Shown one piece after another: positions 9,385 to 23,957 of a DNA stretch of 64,000 nucleotides. A program made the translations under genes and the position numbers. The notes beneath the pieces are model-generated. The model made no database searches, had not been told where the DNA came from, and saw only the letters and a program-made list of their open reading frames with translations. Each line of letters opens with the position of its first letter. The stretch's first letter is position 1. Source of the DNA: Telmatospirillum sp. (GTDB lineage: Bacteria; Pseudomonadota; Alphaproteobacteria; CACIAM-22H2); the NCBI GenBank assembly GCA_020248985.1, contig JADCGL010000001.1:62001-126000 (forward strand). Reading direction: 5' to 3'.

Positions 9385-10668
9385 ATGCCGCAAGCCTCGC
9401 TCGACCGTCACTCGCCGTTCCCGTCCGAAGCGCCGACCCGCGCCGACGCCAAAGCCATGGACGCCAACGACCCGCTGGGCCGGGCGCGCGACCATTTTCT
9501 GCTGCCCGCGGGCCTTGTCTATCTCGACGGCAATTCGCTGGGTCCGCTGCCGCGCCTCGCTCCCAACCGCCTCTTCGAGGCGATGCGCCAGGAATGGGGC
9601 GAAGACCTCATCGCGGGCTGGACCAAACATGGCTGGATGCAATTGCCGCTCGCGCTGGGCGACAAGATCGGCCGCCTGATCGGCGCACCCGAAGGTACGG
9701 TCGCGGCGTGCGACACGACTTCGCTCAATCTCTACAAGCTCGTGGCGGCGGCCGTGGCCGAGCGGCCCAAGCGGCGCACGATCCTCTCCGACCGCGGCAA
9801 TTTCCCGACCGATCTCTACATGGCCGACGGGCTGTTCAAGCAATTGGGCCAGGGCCACAAGCTGAAGCTCGTCGACAACGCGGCCGAAATCGTCGAGGCG
9901 ATCGACGACGACACCGTCGCGGTGATGCTCGGCCATGTCGATTACCGTACCGGCGAATTGCACGACATGGCGGCGATCACGCGCGCGGCCCATGCCAAGG
10001 GCGCTTTGGCGATCTGGGATCTTGCGCATTCGGCAGGTGCGTTGCCGGTGGACCTCACGGGCTGCGACGTCGATTACGCGGTCGGCTGCGGCTACAAATA
10101 TCTGAATGGCGGGCCGGGCGCGCCGGCGTTCCTCTATGTGGCCAAGCGCCTGCAGGCGAGTTTCCGCCAGCCGCTGCAAGGCTGGCTCGGCCACGCGGCC
10201 CCGTTCAAATTCGAAACCGATTTCCGTCCGGCCGAGGGCATGCAGCGCGCGATCGTGTCGTCGCCTTCGATCCTCTCCTTGCGTACGCTCGAATGCGGCG
10301 TGGATGCGATGCTGCGCTGGAAGATGGAAGACATCCGTTCGAAATCCGAGGCGCTGACCGAGATTTTCCGCATCCTGATCGATTCGGTCGGCGAAAAGCT
10401 CGGCCTTGCGCGCGTGAGCCCGCGCGATTTCGACAAGCGCGGCAGCCAGCTCTGCTACAGCCATCCCAAGGGCTACGAAATCGTGCAGGCTTTGATCGAG
10501 CGGCGCGTGATCGGCGATTTCCGCATGCCGGACATCATGCGCTTCGGCTTCGCACCCCTTTATCTGCGCTATGTCGACGTGTGGGACGCCGCCGCCAATC
10601 TCGCCGACGTCATCGAAACGCGCGCCTTCGAGGATCCCAAATTCGCGGTTCGCGCTGCGGTCACGTAA
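9385..10668 (+). CDS. kynU: Kynureninase
   Basis: 427 aa PLP enzyme that splits kynurenine into anthranilate and alanine (and 3-hydroxykynurenine likewise). Signatures: [13 protein letters not shown] near the N-terminus, the WDLAHSAGA aspartate that holds the pyridine nitrogen, and the PLP lysine in [12 protein letters not shown]. Length is normal for bacterial KynU. ATG 9385 is preferred over a TTG at 9349 because the 12 extra residues match nothing. kynA follows after 16 bp, so the two form an operon for anthranilate production from tryptophan; the formamidase gene kynB is not in the window. Confidence 0.96.
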   Translation: MPQASLDRHSPFPSEAPTRADAKAMDANDPLGRARDHFLLPAGLVYLDGNSLGPLPRLAPNRLFEAMRQEWGEDLIAGWTKHGWMQLPLALGDKIGRLIGAPEGTVAACDTTSLNLYKLVAAAVAERPKRRTILSDRGNFPTDLYMADGLFKQLGQGHKLKLVDNAAEIVEAIDDDTVAVMLGHVDYRTGELHDMAAITRAAHAKGALAIWDLAHSAGALPVDLTGCDVDYAVGCGYKYLNGGPGAPAFLYVAKRLQASFRQPLQGWLGHAAPFKFETDFRPAEGMQRAIVSSPSILSLRTLECGVDAMLRWKMEDIRSKSEALTEIFRILIDSVGEKLGLARVSPRDFDKRGSQLCYSHPKGYEIVQALIERRVIGDFRMPDIMRFGFAPLYLRYVDVWDAAANLADVIETRAFEDPKFAVRAAVT

Positions 10669-10684
10669 TGGCCCCGCACTTCCA

Positions 10685-11512
10685 ATGACCGGCGACACGC
10701 CCGACGCAGCCCACAAGGATTTCGCCGCGTCGATGAGCTACGGCGACTATCTGTCGCTCGACTCGTTGCTGGGCGCGCAAAAGCCCTTGTCGGGCGATCC
10801 CAACGAATTGCTGTTCATCGTGCAGCACCAGACGAGCGAGCTTTGGATGAAGCTCGTCATCGACGAAATGAAACGCGCGCGCGCTTGCGTGGCGGCCGAC
10901 GATCTCGGTCCCGCCTTCAAGGGGCTTGCGCGCGTGGCGCGTATTTTCGCGCAGCTTATCCAGGCGTGGGACGTGCTTGCGACGATGACGCCCAGCGAAT
11001 ACAGCGCGTTTCGCGCCAGCCTCGGTCATTCCTCGGGCTTCCAGAGCTACCAGTACCGGCTCATCGAATTCATGTGCGGCAACAAGGATGCGCGTTTCCT
11101 CGCCGCCCACCGCCATCGCGCCGATATTTTTTCGACACTCGAAAACGCATTGGCCGAACCCTCGCTCTACGACGAGGCGATCCTGCTGCTCGCCCGCCGC
11201 GGCTTTGCGCTCGATGCCGCCGCCACCGCGCGCGATTGGCGCCTTCCTTACGCGCCCAACGCCTCGGTCGAGGCGGCCTGGGCGGAAATCTATCGCGACA
11301 CCAAACGCCATTTCGATCTCTACGAACTCGCCGAAGAACTCGTCGATCTCGAAGATGGTTTGCGCCAATGGCGATTCCGGCACGTGACGACCGTCGAACG
11401 CGTGATCGGCTTCAAGCGCGGCACGGGCGGGACGGCCGGCGTGGGCTATCTCAAAAAGCTCCTCGACATCCGCCTGTTCCCCGAATTGTGGGACGTGCGC
11501 ACGGGGCTGTAG
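10685..11512 (+). CDS. kynA: Tryptophan 2,3-dioxygenase
   Basis: 275 aa haem enzyme converting L-tryptophan to N-formylkynurenine. The active-site base is in [14 protein letters not shown] and the proximal haem histidine in [37 protein letters not shown] is also family-specific. It is the second gene of the kynU-kynA pair (16-bp gap). Length matches the bacterial TDO family. Start at the ATG at 10685; a longer frame from 10571 overlaps kynU and is not homologous. Confidence 0.97.
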   Translation: MTGDTPDAAHKDFAASMSYGDYLSLDSLLGAQKPLSGDPNELLFIVQHQTSELWMKLVIDEMKRARACVAADDLGPAFKGLARVARIFAQLIQAWDVLATMTPSEYSAFRASLGHSSGFQSYQYRLIEFMCGNKDARFLAAHRHRADIFSTLENALAEPSLYDEAILLLARRGFALDAAATARDWRLPYAPNASVEAAWAEIYRDTKRHFDLYELAEELVDLEDGLRQWRFRHVTTVERVIGFKRGTGGTAGVGYLKKLLDIRLFPELWDVRTGL

Positions 11513-11569
11513 GCGGGAATAGCGCAAGCAGGTGCGGCGTTGTGCAGGCGAACCGACGGAGGGTTCGAG

Positions 11570-11848
11570 ATGCGCGCCAAAGCCTTGCTGATCGCAGTCT
11601 TGCTGTTCGCCGTTCCGGCCGCGGCCCAGCCGCAAAGCCAGAACCAAACCGTGCCCCCCGAGCAATTGGCGCGCGAGGCGATCGAGCTGATGATCCAAGC
11701 GCTTGGCGCCATGATCGCCAATCTGCCGCAATACGCCGCCCCCGAAATCGACGCCGACGGCACCATCACGATCCGCCGCCTCAACCCGCCGCGTCTGGCG
11801 AAGCCAGTGCCGACCCCGTCGGGCCCGCAGGGCGGTATTCCGCTTTAG
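11570..11848 (+). CDS. Small exported protein of unknown function
   Basis: 92 aa. Residues 1-20 form a clear Sec signal peptide (basic MRAK, hydrophobic LLIAVLLFAV, AxA-type cleavage site PAAAQ). The mature part is about 70 residues, with a helix-like stretch REAIELMIQALGAMI, then a proline-rich tail. There are no cysteines. GGAGG lies 7 nt before the ATG at 11570 and fixes the start. It follows kynA by 57 bp. Its stop codon overlaps that of the convergent MAPEG gene by 4 bp. I do not recognise a family. Confidence 0.7.
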   Translation: MRAKALLIAVLLFAVPAAAQPQSQNQTVPPEQLAREAIELMIQALGAMIANLPQYAAPEIDADGTITIRRLNPPRLAKPVPTPSGPQGGIPL

Positions 11849-12237
11849 CCGAACAGATACGACGCGATCAGCAGCGTGACGGCGACGACGAGGGCGAAGA
11901 AGGTCGCCATCATGCCGTAGCGGCGGAATTTGAAATTCTCGGGCTCGTGCGACACGCCCCAGGCATGCACGACGCGGCCAAAGACGAGGCCGGCGCAGGC
12001 GATGTGCAGAAGGCCTTCGGGGGCGCCGCGGATTTCGGCAAACGCGAGCAGCAGCAGCACGAAGGGCGCGTATTCGGCGAAATTTGCGTGCACGCGCACA
12101 TGCCGGTCGAGCGCCGTATCGCCCAAGGGGCCGATCGCTTTGCGGGCCGCGCGCCGGGCGCGGATCGCGCGACCGCTCAAGACCAGATAGAGCACGCCCA
12201 GCAGGGCCGCGTAGATCGGGACGATTTCAAGCGCCAT
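11845..12237 (-). CDS. MAPEG-family integral membrane protein
   Basis: 130 aa with four hydrophobic segments (about residues 4-22, 58-74, 78-92 and 108-128). The pattern RVHANFAEYAPFVLLLLAFAE and the later GRVVHAWGVS are characteristic of the MAPEG superfamily (membrane-associated proteins in eicosanoid and glutathione metabolism). Bacterial members are often glutathione-linked or uncharacterised; no activity can be assigned here. ATG 12237 is followed directly by the first membrane helix. It is divergent from the DUF1232 gene by 60 bp. Confidence 0.85.
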   Translation of the reverse strand: MALEIVPIYAALLGVLYLVLSGRAIRARRAARKAIGPLGDTALDRHVRVHANFAEYAPFVLLLLAFAEIRGAPEGLLHIACAGLVFGRVVHAWGVSHEPENFKFRRYGMMATFFALVVAVTLLIASYLFG

Positions 12238-12297
12238 GAAGCGATCTAGCCACAGGCGACTTGCGCGCGGCAAGCGCGATTGGGCAAGGTCGCGTCC

Positions 12298-12660
12298 ATG
12301 TGGCACCGTCTTAAAGACTGGGCGCGTGCTTTGAAGCGCATGGCGCTCGCTTTGTGGATCGCGGCGCGCGATGCGCGCACGCCGCTTTTGGCCAAGCTCG
12401 TGGCGCTTGCGACGAGTGCTTATGCGTTCAGCCCTATCGATCTCATTCCCGACTTCGTGCCGGTGCTGGGCTTGCTCGACGATCTTGTGCTCGTTCCGGC
12501 CGGGCTGTGGCTCGCGGTGCGTTTGATCCCGCCCGCCTTGATGGCCGAATTCCGCCATGCGGCAGCGGCGGCCGACCGGCCCGTGAGCCGCATGGCGGCA
12601 GCCGCGATCGTGGCGGTGTGGATCCTATCGGCCGGTCTGTTGGCGTTGACGTTCGCCTGA
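12298..12660 (+). CDS. DUF1232 (YkvA-like) membrane protein
   Basis: 120 aa. It carries the YkvA-family signature [20 protein letters not shown] around residues 41-60, preceded by a basic helix and followed by hydrophobic segments near residues 60-75 and 99-117. The function of the family is unknown. ATG 12298 is preferred over a TTG at 12280. The gene ends just before a strong hairpin shared with the convergent acnA. Confidence 0.85.
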   Translation: MWHRLKDWARALKRMALALWIAARDARTPLLAKLVALATSAYAFSPIDLIPDFVPVLGLLDDLVLVPAGLWLAVRLIPPALMAEFRHAAAAADRPVSRMAAAAIVAVWILSAGLLALTFA

Positions 12661-12665
12661 AAACA

Positions 12666-12696
12666 AAAAGCCCCGAACTTGCCGTTCGGGGCTTTT
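12666..12696. terminator. Bidirectional terminator between the DUF1232 gene and acnA
   Basis: A 13-bp perfect stem, AAAAGCCCCGAAC at 12666-12678 with its complement at 12684-12696, closes on a 5-nt loop. A-runs on the left and T-runs on the right make it work for both convergent genes. It is the only convergent junction in the window with room for such a hairpin. Confidence 0.9.
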
Positions 12697-12721
12697 GTCG
12701 TTCCGGCCTGGGCCGCAGCGT

Positions 12722-15409
<2,688 letters not shown>

Positions 15410-15609
15410 GAGCAAATCTCCCCTTTTGCGAGCGGCGTCGCACCGGCAATCCGGCGCGCGTGGCTGGCATAGCACGGCTGGCCGCGGGATTGAAGCGATG
15501 CGCCAGGGTGCAGGCCCGAGGCTAAACGACCTGTTAACCAATCCGATATTATTATAACTCATCGGTAACCAAGGCAGCGCCAGACTGTCGGCCGGCGCAA
15601 CCGGGATTT

Positions 15610-15624
15610 GAGGATTTCGCAATT
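15610..15624 (+). promoter_or_regulatory. Ribosome-binding site followed by ATT, possible non-canonical start of the histidine kinase
   Basis: GAGG (15610-15613), 8 nt, then ATT (15622) in the reading frame of the histidine kinase. From here the frame adds 40 residues, including a basic stretch and the first half of a membrane helix ([19 protein letters not shown]) that the first standard start codon, GTG 15742, would cut in two. No ATG, GTG or TTG exists in this frame between the upstream stop (15535) and 15742. Confidence 0.45.
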
Positions 15625-15741
15625 TCGATCGCGTCCAAAATTTCGCTGCCGCGATCCGCGGCGCGCAAGCGGCCCGCCTTCGCGCGCGGCTTCGATGCGC
15701 GTCGCCAGCGCCGGATTCTCGGCGTTTTTGCGGCCCTGCTC

Positions 15742-18129
<2,388 letters not shown>

Positions 18130-18136
18130 CGCGGCG

Positions 18137-18931
18137 TCACAGCGTCAAGTCGGGTGCCTGCGGCGCCAGAAATGCCGCAAGCCGCGCCAGCATCGCTTCC
18201 GCGGCCTGGAATTGCGGCTGGTGGGCGACACCCGGCACCTCCCAGGTTTCGCAACTGCCGCCGACCGCGCGGCCGATGCGCCGCAGCTGGTCGAGCGTGC
18301 CGTACTCGTCGTTCTCGCCCTGCACGGCCAATACGGGGGCCACAAGCGGCTTGAGATCGGCCTCGATGTTCCAGGCCGCAAACGGCGCCGACAGCCATGT
18401 CTCGGCCCAGGCCGCGAACAGCGCATCCGTCTGCTCGCCGTGGTAGCGCATGAGCCGGCTGCGCAGATCGGTCGTCTTGTAGAGCTCGACCGCCGCGCGA
18501 ATGCCGGCGAGCGTCAGTTCCTCCACATAGACATGTGCGGCGATCGTAACGACGGCGCCGAAGCGGTCGGGGGCCGCGGCGCCCGCCAGCAACGCGATCG
18601 AGCCGCCGTCGGAATGGCCGACAAGATCCGCCTCGGCCGCGCCGAGCCGGTCCAGCAACGTCATCAGCGTCCGTGCTTCGTCGTGCAGATAATGCGGGGC
18701 GCGCGGGCCCGGCAACGGGTCGGCAGCGCCATGCCCGAGCCGCTCATAGACGATGCCCGGCCGCGCGATGCGCGCGCACAAGGCGGCCGGAAAGCCACGC
18801 CACAGCGCGATCGATCCCAGCGCTTCGTGCAGGAACACGACGGGCCGGCCGCCGGCAGATTCGTTGACGCGCTGCACGCGCACGGCGCCCGCACCGACGT
18901 TGCACGCGAAGATCGGGCTTTGCTTGACCAA
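18137..18931 (-). CDS. Alpha/beta-hydrolase
   Basis: 264 aa alpha/beta-hydrolase fold. Oxyanion segment VVFLHEALGS, nucleophile elbow GHSDGG, an acidic residue in VQGENDEYG, and the catalytic histidine in PGVAHQPQ are in the right order. HEALGS in place of HGxxGS is typical of a sub-group close to proline-iminopeptidase or lactone/ester hydrolases. No signal peptide, so cytosolic. Substrate unknown. Start ATG 18931; divergent from the acyl-CoA ligase gene, 119 bp apart. Confidence 0.85.
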   Translation of the reverse strand: MVKQSPIFACNVGAGAVRVQRVNESAGGRPVVFLHEALGSIALWRGFPAALCARIARPGIVYERLGHGAADPLPGPRAPHYLHDEARTLMTLLDRLGAAEADLVGHSDGGSIALLAGAAAPDRFGAVVTIAAHVYVEELTLAGIRAAVELYKTTDLRSRLMRYHGEQTDALFAAWAETWLSAPFAAWNIEADLKPLVAPVLAVQGENDEYGTLDQLRRIGRAVGGSCETWEVPGVAHQPQFQAAEAMLARLAAFLAPQAPDLTL

Positions 18932-19050
18932 GTTACCGCTTTCGAATTAAGTGGCAGGAAGAAAAGGGCATAAAAAACGATAGCCCGATTTGCCGCCAGG
19001 GAGCTACACGCCTGATCCGTCATGCGCATCTTGCACCTCCACACTCTGAA

Positions 19051-21036
19051 ATGACCCCGGCGCGCGATCCCCGGCTCGATACGTTTCCGAAGCTGCTGGC
19101 GCACAATGTGCGGTCGCGCGGGGGCCGTCCGGCCATGCGCGAAAAGGATTTCGGCATCTGGCAGAGCTGGAGCTGGGCCGAAATGGCGACCGAGATTCGC
19201 CGCTTGGCCGCGGGATTCGCATCGCTGGGCGTGGCGCGCGGCGACAAGCTCGTGCTGGTCGGCGACAATCGGCCGCAGCTCTATTGGTCGATCTGTGCGG
19301 CCCAAATGCTCGGCGCCATTCCAGTCCCGGTCTACCAGGACGCGGTCGCCGACGAGATGGCCTATGTGATCGGCCATGCCGAAGCTTGGCTCGCCGTCGT
19401 CGAAGACCAGGAACAAGTCGACAAGCTGCTCGCGATCCGCGCCAAGACGGGCCTGCCGCGCACCATCGCCTACAACGATCCGCGCGGCATGCGCGGCTAT
19501 GGCGACGAAGGTCTCGTCGCACTCGCCGACGTCTCGAAGCAGGGCGATGCGCGCATCGCCGCCGATCCGGGCTTTCTCGATGCCGAAATCGCCAAAGGCC
19601 AAGGCAGCGACCATTCGGTGATGCTCTACACGTCCGGCACCACGGGCCAGCCCAAGGGCGTGCTGCTGAGTTACGACAACGTGATCAAGACAGCGCAAAG
19701 TGCCGTCGATTTCGACCGCCTGACCGAAACCGACGACATCCTCGCCTATCTGCCGATGGCGTGGGTCGGCGACCATGTGTTCTCGTACGCGCAAGCCTAT
19801 GTCGCCGGTTTCTGCGTGAGCTGCCCCGAATCGGGGGCCACCGTGATGACCGATCTGCGCGAGATCGGCCCGAGCTTCTTCTTCGCGCCGCCGCGCATCT
19901 TCGAGAACATCCTCACGCAAGTCTCGATCCGCATGGAAGATGCGAGCGCGCCCAAGCGCGCCATGTATCGCTATTTCATGCGGCTTGCCAAAACCACGGG
20001 CATTGCGCTGATGGACAAAAAGCCCGTCGGCCTCGCCGATCGGCTGCTCTATGCGCTGGGCGAGTTGCTGGTCTACGGGCCGCTCAAGAACACGCTGGGC
20101 TTCACCAAGATGCGCGTGGGCTATACGGCGGGCGAAGCGATCGGCCCCGACATTTTCGATTTCTACCGCTCGCTCGGCCTCAATCTCAAACAGCTCTACG
20201 GCATGACGGAGGCCAGCGTCTTCGTGTGCATGCAGCCCGACGGCCAGATCAAGGCCGACACGGTGGGGGTGCCCGCCCCCGGCGTGGAAATCAAGATCGC
20301 CGAAAACGGCGAAGTGCTCGTGAAGTCGCCCGGCATCTTCCAGAGCTATTTCAAGAACGACACGGCCACGCTCTCGGCCAAAACGCCGGACGGCTACTAC
20401 CTGACCGGCGATGCCGGCTTCTTCGACAAAGACGGCCATCTCAAGATCATCGACCGCGCCAAAGACGTGGGCCGCCTGAGCGACGGCACCTTGTTCGCGC
20501 CCAAATACATCGAGAACAAACTCAAGTTTTTCAGCTACGTCAAAGAGGCCGTCGCTTTCGGCCACGGGCGCGATTTTGCGTCCTGCATCCTGTGCATCGA
20601 TCTCGACGCGGTCGGCAATTGGGCCGAGCGCAAGGGCATTGCCTATGCCTCGTACCAGGAACTTGCCGCCAAGGCAGAAGTGCAGGCGCTGGCCCTCGAA
20701 TGCGTCGAGCAGGTCAATCGCGATTTGGCCGAAGACGCCAATCTCGCCGGCAGCCAGATAAGGCGCTTCCTTTTGCTGCACAAGGAACTCGATGCCGACG
20801 ACGGCGAACTCACGCGCACGCGCAAAGTGCGCCGCAGCTTCATCGCCGACCGCTACGCGCCGTTGGTCGACGGGCTCTATTCGGGCGCCGAGCGCGCGTT
20901 CATCTCGAGCGTAGTGACGTTCGAAGACGGTCGCACGGGCAAGATCGAAGCCGATCTCGCGATCCGCGACGTGCCGCGCTTTGCCGCCCACCGTCCGGCG
21001 ATCGTGCCGCCGCCTGCGTTGCAGAAGGCGGGCTAG
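19051..21036 (+). CDS. Long-chain fatty-acid-CoA ligase-type AMP-binding enzyme
   Basis: 661 aa ANL-family ligase. P-loop MLYTSGTTGQPKGVLLSY, then LPMAWVGDH, the A5 motif QLYGMTEAS, and GYYLTGDAGFFDKDGHLKIIDRAKD near the hinge. Length and the internal insert are those of long-chain or bulky carboxylate acyl-CoA ligases rather than acetate enzymes. It adenylates a carboxylate and transfers it to CoA. livG begins 2 bp after its stop, so ligase and transporter are one operon, which suggests that the carboxylate brought in by the ABC system is activated here. The actual substrate (aromatic or fatty acid) is not shown. Confidence 0.9.
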   Translation: MTPARDPRLDTFPKLLAHNVRSRGGRPAMREKDFGIWQSWSWAEMATEIRRLAAGFASLGVARGDKLVLVGDNRPQLYWSICAAQMLGAIPVPVYQDAVADEMAYVIGHAEAWLAVVEDQEQVDKLLAIRAKTGLPRTIAYNDPRGMRGYGDEGLVALADVSKQGDARIAADPGFLDAEIAKGQGSDHSVMLYTSGTTGQPKGVLLSYDNVIKTAQSAVDFDRLTETDDILAYLPMAWVGDHVFSYAQAYVAGFCVSCPESGATVMTDLREIGPSFFFAPPRIFENILTQVSIRMEDASAPKRAMYRYFMRLAKTTGIALMDKKPVGLADRLLYALGELLVYGPLKNTLGFTKMRVGYTAGEAIGPDIFDFYRSLGLNLKQLYGMTEASVFVCMQPDGQIKADTVGVPAPGVEIKIAENGEVLVKSPGIFQSYFKNDTATLSAKTPDGYYLTGDAGFFDKDGHLKIIDRAKDVGRLSDGTLFAPKYIENKLKFFSYVKEAVAFGHGRDFASCILCIDLDAVGNWAERKGIAYASYQELAAKAEVQALALECVEQVNRDLAEDANLAGSQIRRFLLLHKELDADDGELTRTRKVRRSFIADRYAPLVDGLYSGAERAFISSVVTFEDGRTGKIEADLAIRDVPRFAAHRPAIVPPPALQKAG

Positions 21037-21038
21037 AT

Positions 21039-21839
21039 ATGGGCCGCGCGCATATCGCCCGCACGATCGGCGACACGCTGCTGAAAGTCGAGAATGTCAG
21101 CCTCGGATTCGGCGGCGTCAAAGCGCTGACCGACGTGTCGTTCGATATCGCCAAGGGCGAGATCCGCGCCATCATCGGGCCCAACGGCGCGGGCAAATCG
21201 TCGATGCTGAACTGCATCAACGGCTTCTACCAGCCGAGCCAGGGAAGCATTTCGTACAAGGGCGTGGTGCGCGGGGCCATGCGCCCCTACGAGGCCGCGC
21301 GCGGCGGCATTGCGCGCACCTTCCAGAACATCGCGTTGTTCAAGGGCATGTCCACGCTCGACAACATCATGACGGGCCGCTTGCTCAAGATGAAGCGCGG
21401 CTTTTTCTGGCAGTGCCTGCATTGGGGCCCGGCCCAGGCCGAAGAGATCGAACATCGCGAGACGGTCGAGCGTGTGATCGACTTCCTCGAAATCCAGGCG
21501 ATCCGCAAGACCCCGGTCGGCCGCTTGCCCTACGGCCTGCAGAAGCGCGTCGAGCTCGGGCGGGCCCTTGCCGCCGAGCCCGAATTGCTCCTGCTCGACG
21601 AGCCGATGGCCGGCATGAATCTCGAGGAGAAAGAGGACATGTGCCGCTTCATCCTCGACGTGAACGAGCAGTTCGGCACCACGATCGCCCTCATCGAGCA
21701 CGATATGGGCGTGGTCATGGACATTTCCGACCGCGTCGTCGTGCTCGAATACGGCCGCAAGATCGCCGACGGCACGCCCGACACGGTCAAAGCCGATCCC
21801 AAAGTGATCGCTGCCTATCTCGGCACCGGGCACGGTTGA
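21039..21839 (+). CDS. ABC transporter ATP-binding protein, LivG type
   Basis: 266 aa. Walker A GPNGAGKSS, signature LPYGLQKRVELGRAL, Walker B LLLLDEPMAGMN, H-loop IEHDMGVVMDISDRVVVLEYG. The C-terminal IADGTPDTVKADPKVIAAYLG is typical of LivG subunits of branched-chain amino-acid-type (HAAT) importers. ATG 21039 comes 2 bp after the ligase stop; livH starts 10 bp downstream. These cassettes carry amino acids, amides, urea or aromatic and dicarboxylic acids, so the liv name describes family only. Confidence 0.93.
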   Translation: MGRAHIARTIGDTLLKVENVSLGFGGVKALTDVSFDIAKGEIRAIIGPNGAGKSSMLNCINGFYQPSQGSISYKGVVRGAMRPYEAARGGIARTFQNIALFKGMSTLDNIMTGRLLKMKRGFFWQCLHWGPAQAEEIEHRETVERVIDFLEIQAIRKTPVGRLPYGLQKRVELGRALAAEPELLLLDEPMAGMNLEEKEDMCRFILDVNEQFGTTIALIEHDMGVVMDISDRVVVLEYGRKIADGTPDTVKADPKVIAAYLGTGHG

Positions 21840-21849
21840 AAGGTCCGCC

Positions 21850-22785
21850 ATGGATTTCGCGATCGATTTTCTGTTCGAACCGCTGAAGGAGATTTGGGAA
21901 TTCCCGATCTTCTTCGTCGAAGTCGTGGTCGGCGGCATTCTGACCGGCGTCATGTACAGCCTTGTGGCGCTGGGTTTCGTGCTGATCTTCAAGGCCTCGG
22001 GCGTGTTCAATTTCGCGCAAGGGGCGATGGTGCTGTGCGCGGCTCTCACCTTCGTGGGGTTCCACGAATTGGGCGTGCCGCAATGGCTGTCGCTGATCCT
22101 CACGCTTGGCGTCATGGTGGCGCTCGCCTTCGCGATCGAGCGCATCGTGCTGCGCCCGCTCGTGAACCAGGCGCCGATCATCCTGTTCATGGCCACGATC
22201 GGCATCACGTTTTTCATCGACGGCTTCTTCCAGATGGTCTGGGGCGAAGACGTGAAGCGCCTCGATATCGGCATTCCCAAAGAACCGCTCGAAATCGGCG
22301 GCGTGCTCGTGAACACGTTCGACATCGTGGCGGCCTTGGTGGCGGGCACGCTGGTGGGCGTGTTGGCGTTCTTCTTCCAGTCGACGCGCATCGGCCGGGC
22401 CTTGCGCGCCGTCGCCGACGACCATCAGGCGGCGCAATCGGTCGGCATTCCGTTGCAGACGATTTGGGTCATCGTGTGGTCGGTCGCCGGGATCGTGGCG
22501 CTGGTGGCCGGCATCATGTGGGGCTCGAAGCTCGGCGTGCAGTTCTCGCTGGCCTTGATCGCCCTCAAGGCGCTGCCGGTGCTGATCCTGGGCGGCTTCA
22601 CCTCGATCCCGGGGGCGATCATCGGCGGGCTCATCATCGGCGTTGGCGAAAAGGTCGCCGAAGTGTTCTGGGCCGCCAAGATCGGCGGCGGCATCGAAGA
22701 CTGGTTCGCCTACATCCTGGCGCTGTTCTTCCTGATGTTCCGGCCGCAAGGCCTGTTCGGCGAACGCATCATCGAGAGGGTTTGA
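21850..22785 (+). CDS. ABC transporter permease, LivH type
   Basis: 311 aa inner-membrane permease with about eight hydrophobic segments. LVALGFVLIFKASGVFNFAQGAMVL is the hallmark of LivH-type subunits, and ALIALKALPVLILGGFTSIPGAIIGGL is the EAA-like loop contacting the ATPases. AGGTC precedes the ATG closely. It is the third gene of the ligase-livG-livH-livM operon, with livM 4 bp downstream. Confidence 0.93.
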   Translation: MDFAIDFLFEPLKEIWEFPIFFVEVVVGGILTGVMYSLVALGFVLIFKASGVFNFAQGAMVLCAALTFVGFHELGVPQWLSLILTLGVMVALAFAIERIVLRPLVNQAPIILFMATIGITFFIDGFFQMVWGEDVKRLDIGIPKEPLEIGGVLVNTFDIVAALVAGTLVGVLAFFFQSTRIGRALRAVADDHQAAQSVGIPLQTIWVIVWSVAGIVALVAGIMWGSKLGVQFSLALIALKALPVLILGGFTSIPGAIIGGLIIGVGEKVAEVFWAAKIGGGIEDWFAYILALFFLMFRPQGLFGERIIERV

Positions 22786-22789
22786 TCCC

Positions 22790-23866
22790 GTGCTCTACCG
22801 CGAAGCAGGCCAATTCAAGACGAGCTACTCGGCCGACCAGGGCATCTTCCCGATCCTGCAGGATCGCATCGGCATGGCGATCATTTTGGCCGTCGCGTTC
22901 GTGGCCGTGCCGATGGTCGCGAGCGACTATTTCCTGTCGACCATCTTCATCCCGTTTCTGGTTTTCTCGGTGGCGGCGATCGGGCTCAACATCCTCACCG
23001 GCTATTGCGGCCAGCTGAGCTTGGGCACGGGCGGCTTCATGGCGTGCGGGGCCTATGCCGCCTACAAATTCGCGACCGCGTTTCCCGAGCTCAATATCGT
23101 GATCGTGTTTTTGCTGTCGGGCGGCATTTCGGCGGCGGTGGGCGTGGTGTTCGGCGTGCCGTCGCTCCGCATCAAAGGTTTCTACCTTGCGGTCGCAACG
23201 CTCGCCTCTCAGTTCTTCTTGATTTGGCTGTTCACGAAGGTGCCGTGGTTCGTGAACTATTCGCCGTCGGGCGTGATTTCGGCCCCGCCGCGCGCCGTGT
23301 TCGGCTGGTACGTGACCGGGATCGAAGCCACGGCCGAGGCGAAATATCTTTTTTGCCTCACTTTTGTTGCCGTGCTGGCGTTGGTCGCCAAAAACCTCGT
23401 GCGCGGGCGCATCGGGCGGGCCTGGATGGCGATCCGCGACATGGATATTGCGGCCGAGATCATCGGCATTCGGCCCTTGCAGACCAAGCTTCTGGCGTTT
23501 GCCGTGTCGTCCTTCTATTGCGGCGTTGCCGGTGCGTTGTGGGCCTTCATCTACACAAGCTCGGTCGAAGCGCTCGCCTTCGACATCAACCGCTCGTTCC
23601 AGATCCTGTTCATGATCATCATCGGCGGGCTTGGCTCGATTTTGGGCGCGTTTTTGGGGGCGGCTTTCATCGTGCTGCTGCCGATTTTCTTGAGTGCCGT
23701 GCCGCAAGCCATGGGGGTGCCGGTCACGACCTCGACGCTGGCGCATTTGGAATTCATGATTTTCGGCGGGCTCATCGTATTTTTCCTGATCGTCGAGCCG
23801 CACGGGCTCGCCCGGCTGTGGCAGCTGGGGAAGGAAAAACTGCGGCTATGGCCCTTCCCGCATTGA
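22790..23866 (+). CDS. ABC transporter permease, LivM type
   Basis: 358 aa membrane permease. LNILTGYCGQLSLGTGGFMACGAY is the LivM-type signature, and FIIGGLGSILGAFLGAAFI-like text near the end is the coupling loop region. The start is GTG 22790 with a short spacer after livH; no ATG gives the N-terminal helix. About nine hydrophobic segments are visible. It is the last gene before the two cytochrome genes, which start 91 bp downstream. Confidence 0.93.
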   Translation: MLYREAGQFKTSYSADQGIFPILQDRIGMAIILAVAFVAVPMVASDYFLSTIFIPFLVFSVAAIGLNILTGYCGQLSLGTGGFMACGAYAAYKFATAFPELNIVIVFLLSGGISAAVGVVFGVPSLRIKGFYLAVATLASQFFLIWLFTKVPWFVNYSPSGVISAPPRAVFGWYVTGIEATAEAKYLFCLTFVAVLALVAKNLVRGRIGRAWMAIRDMDIAAEIIGIRPLQTKLLAFAVSSFYCGVAGALWAFIYTSSVEALAFDINRSFQILFMIIIGGLGSILGAFLGAAFIVLLPIFLSAVPQAMGVPVTTSTLAHLEFMIFGGLIVFFLIVEPHGLARLWQLGKEKLRLWPFPH

Positions 23867-23957
23867 CGAATTCCGCCCTTTGGCGGCCTTGAATTGGCCG
23901 CAAACGCCCCCTAGTATCCCGGTAACTCAAACTCACATAAAAGGCGGAGACGCGAGA

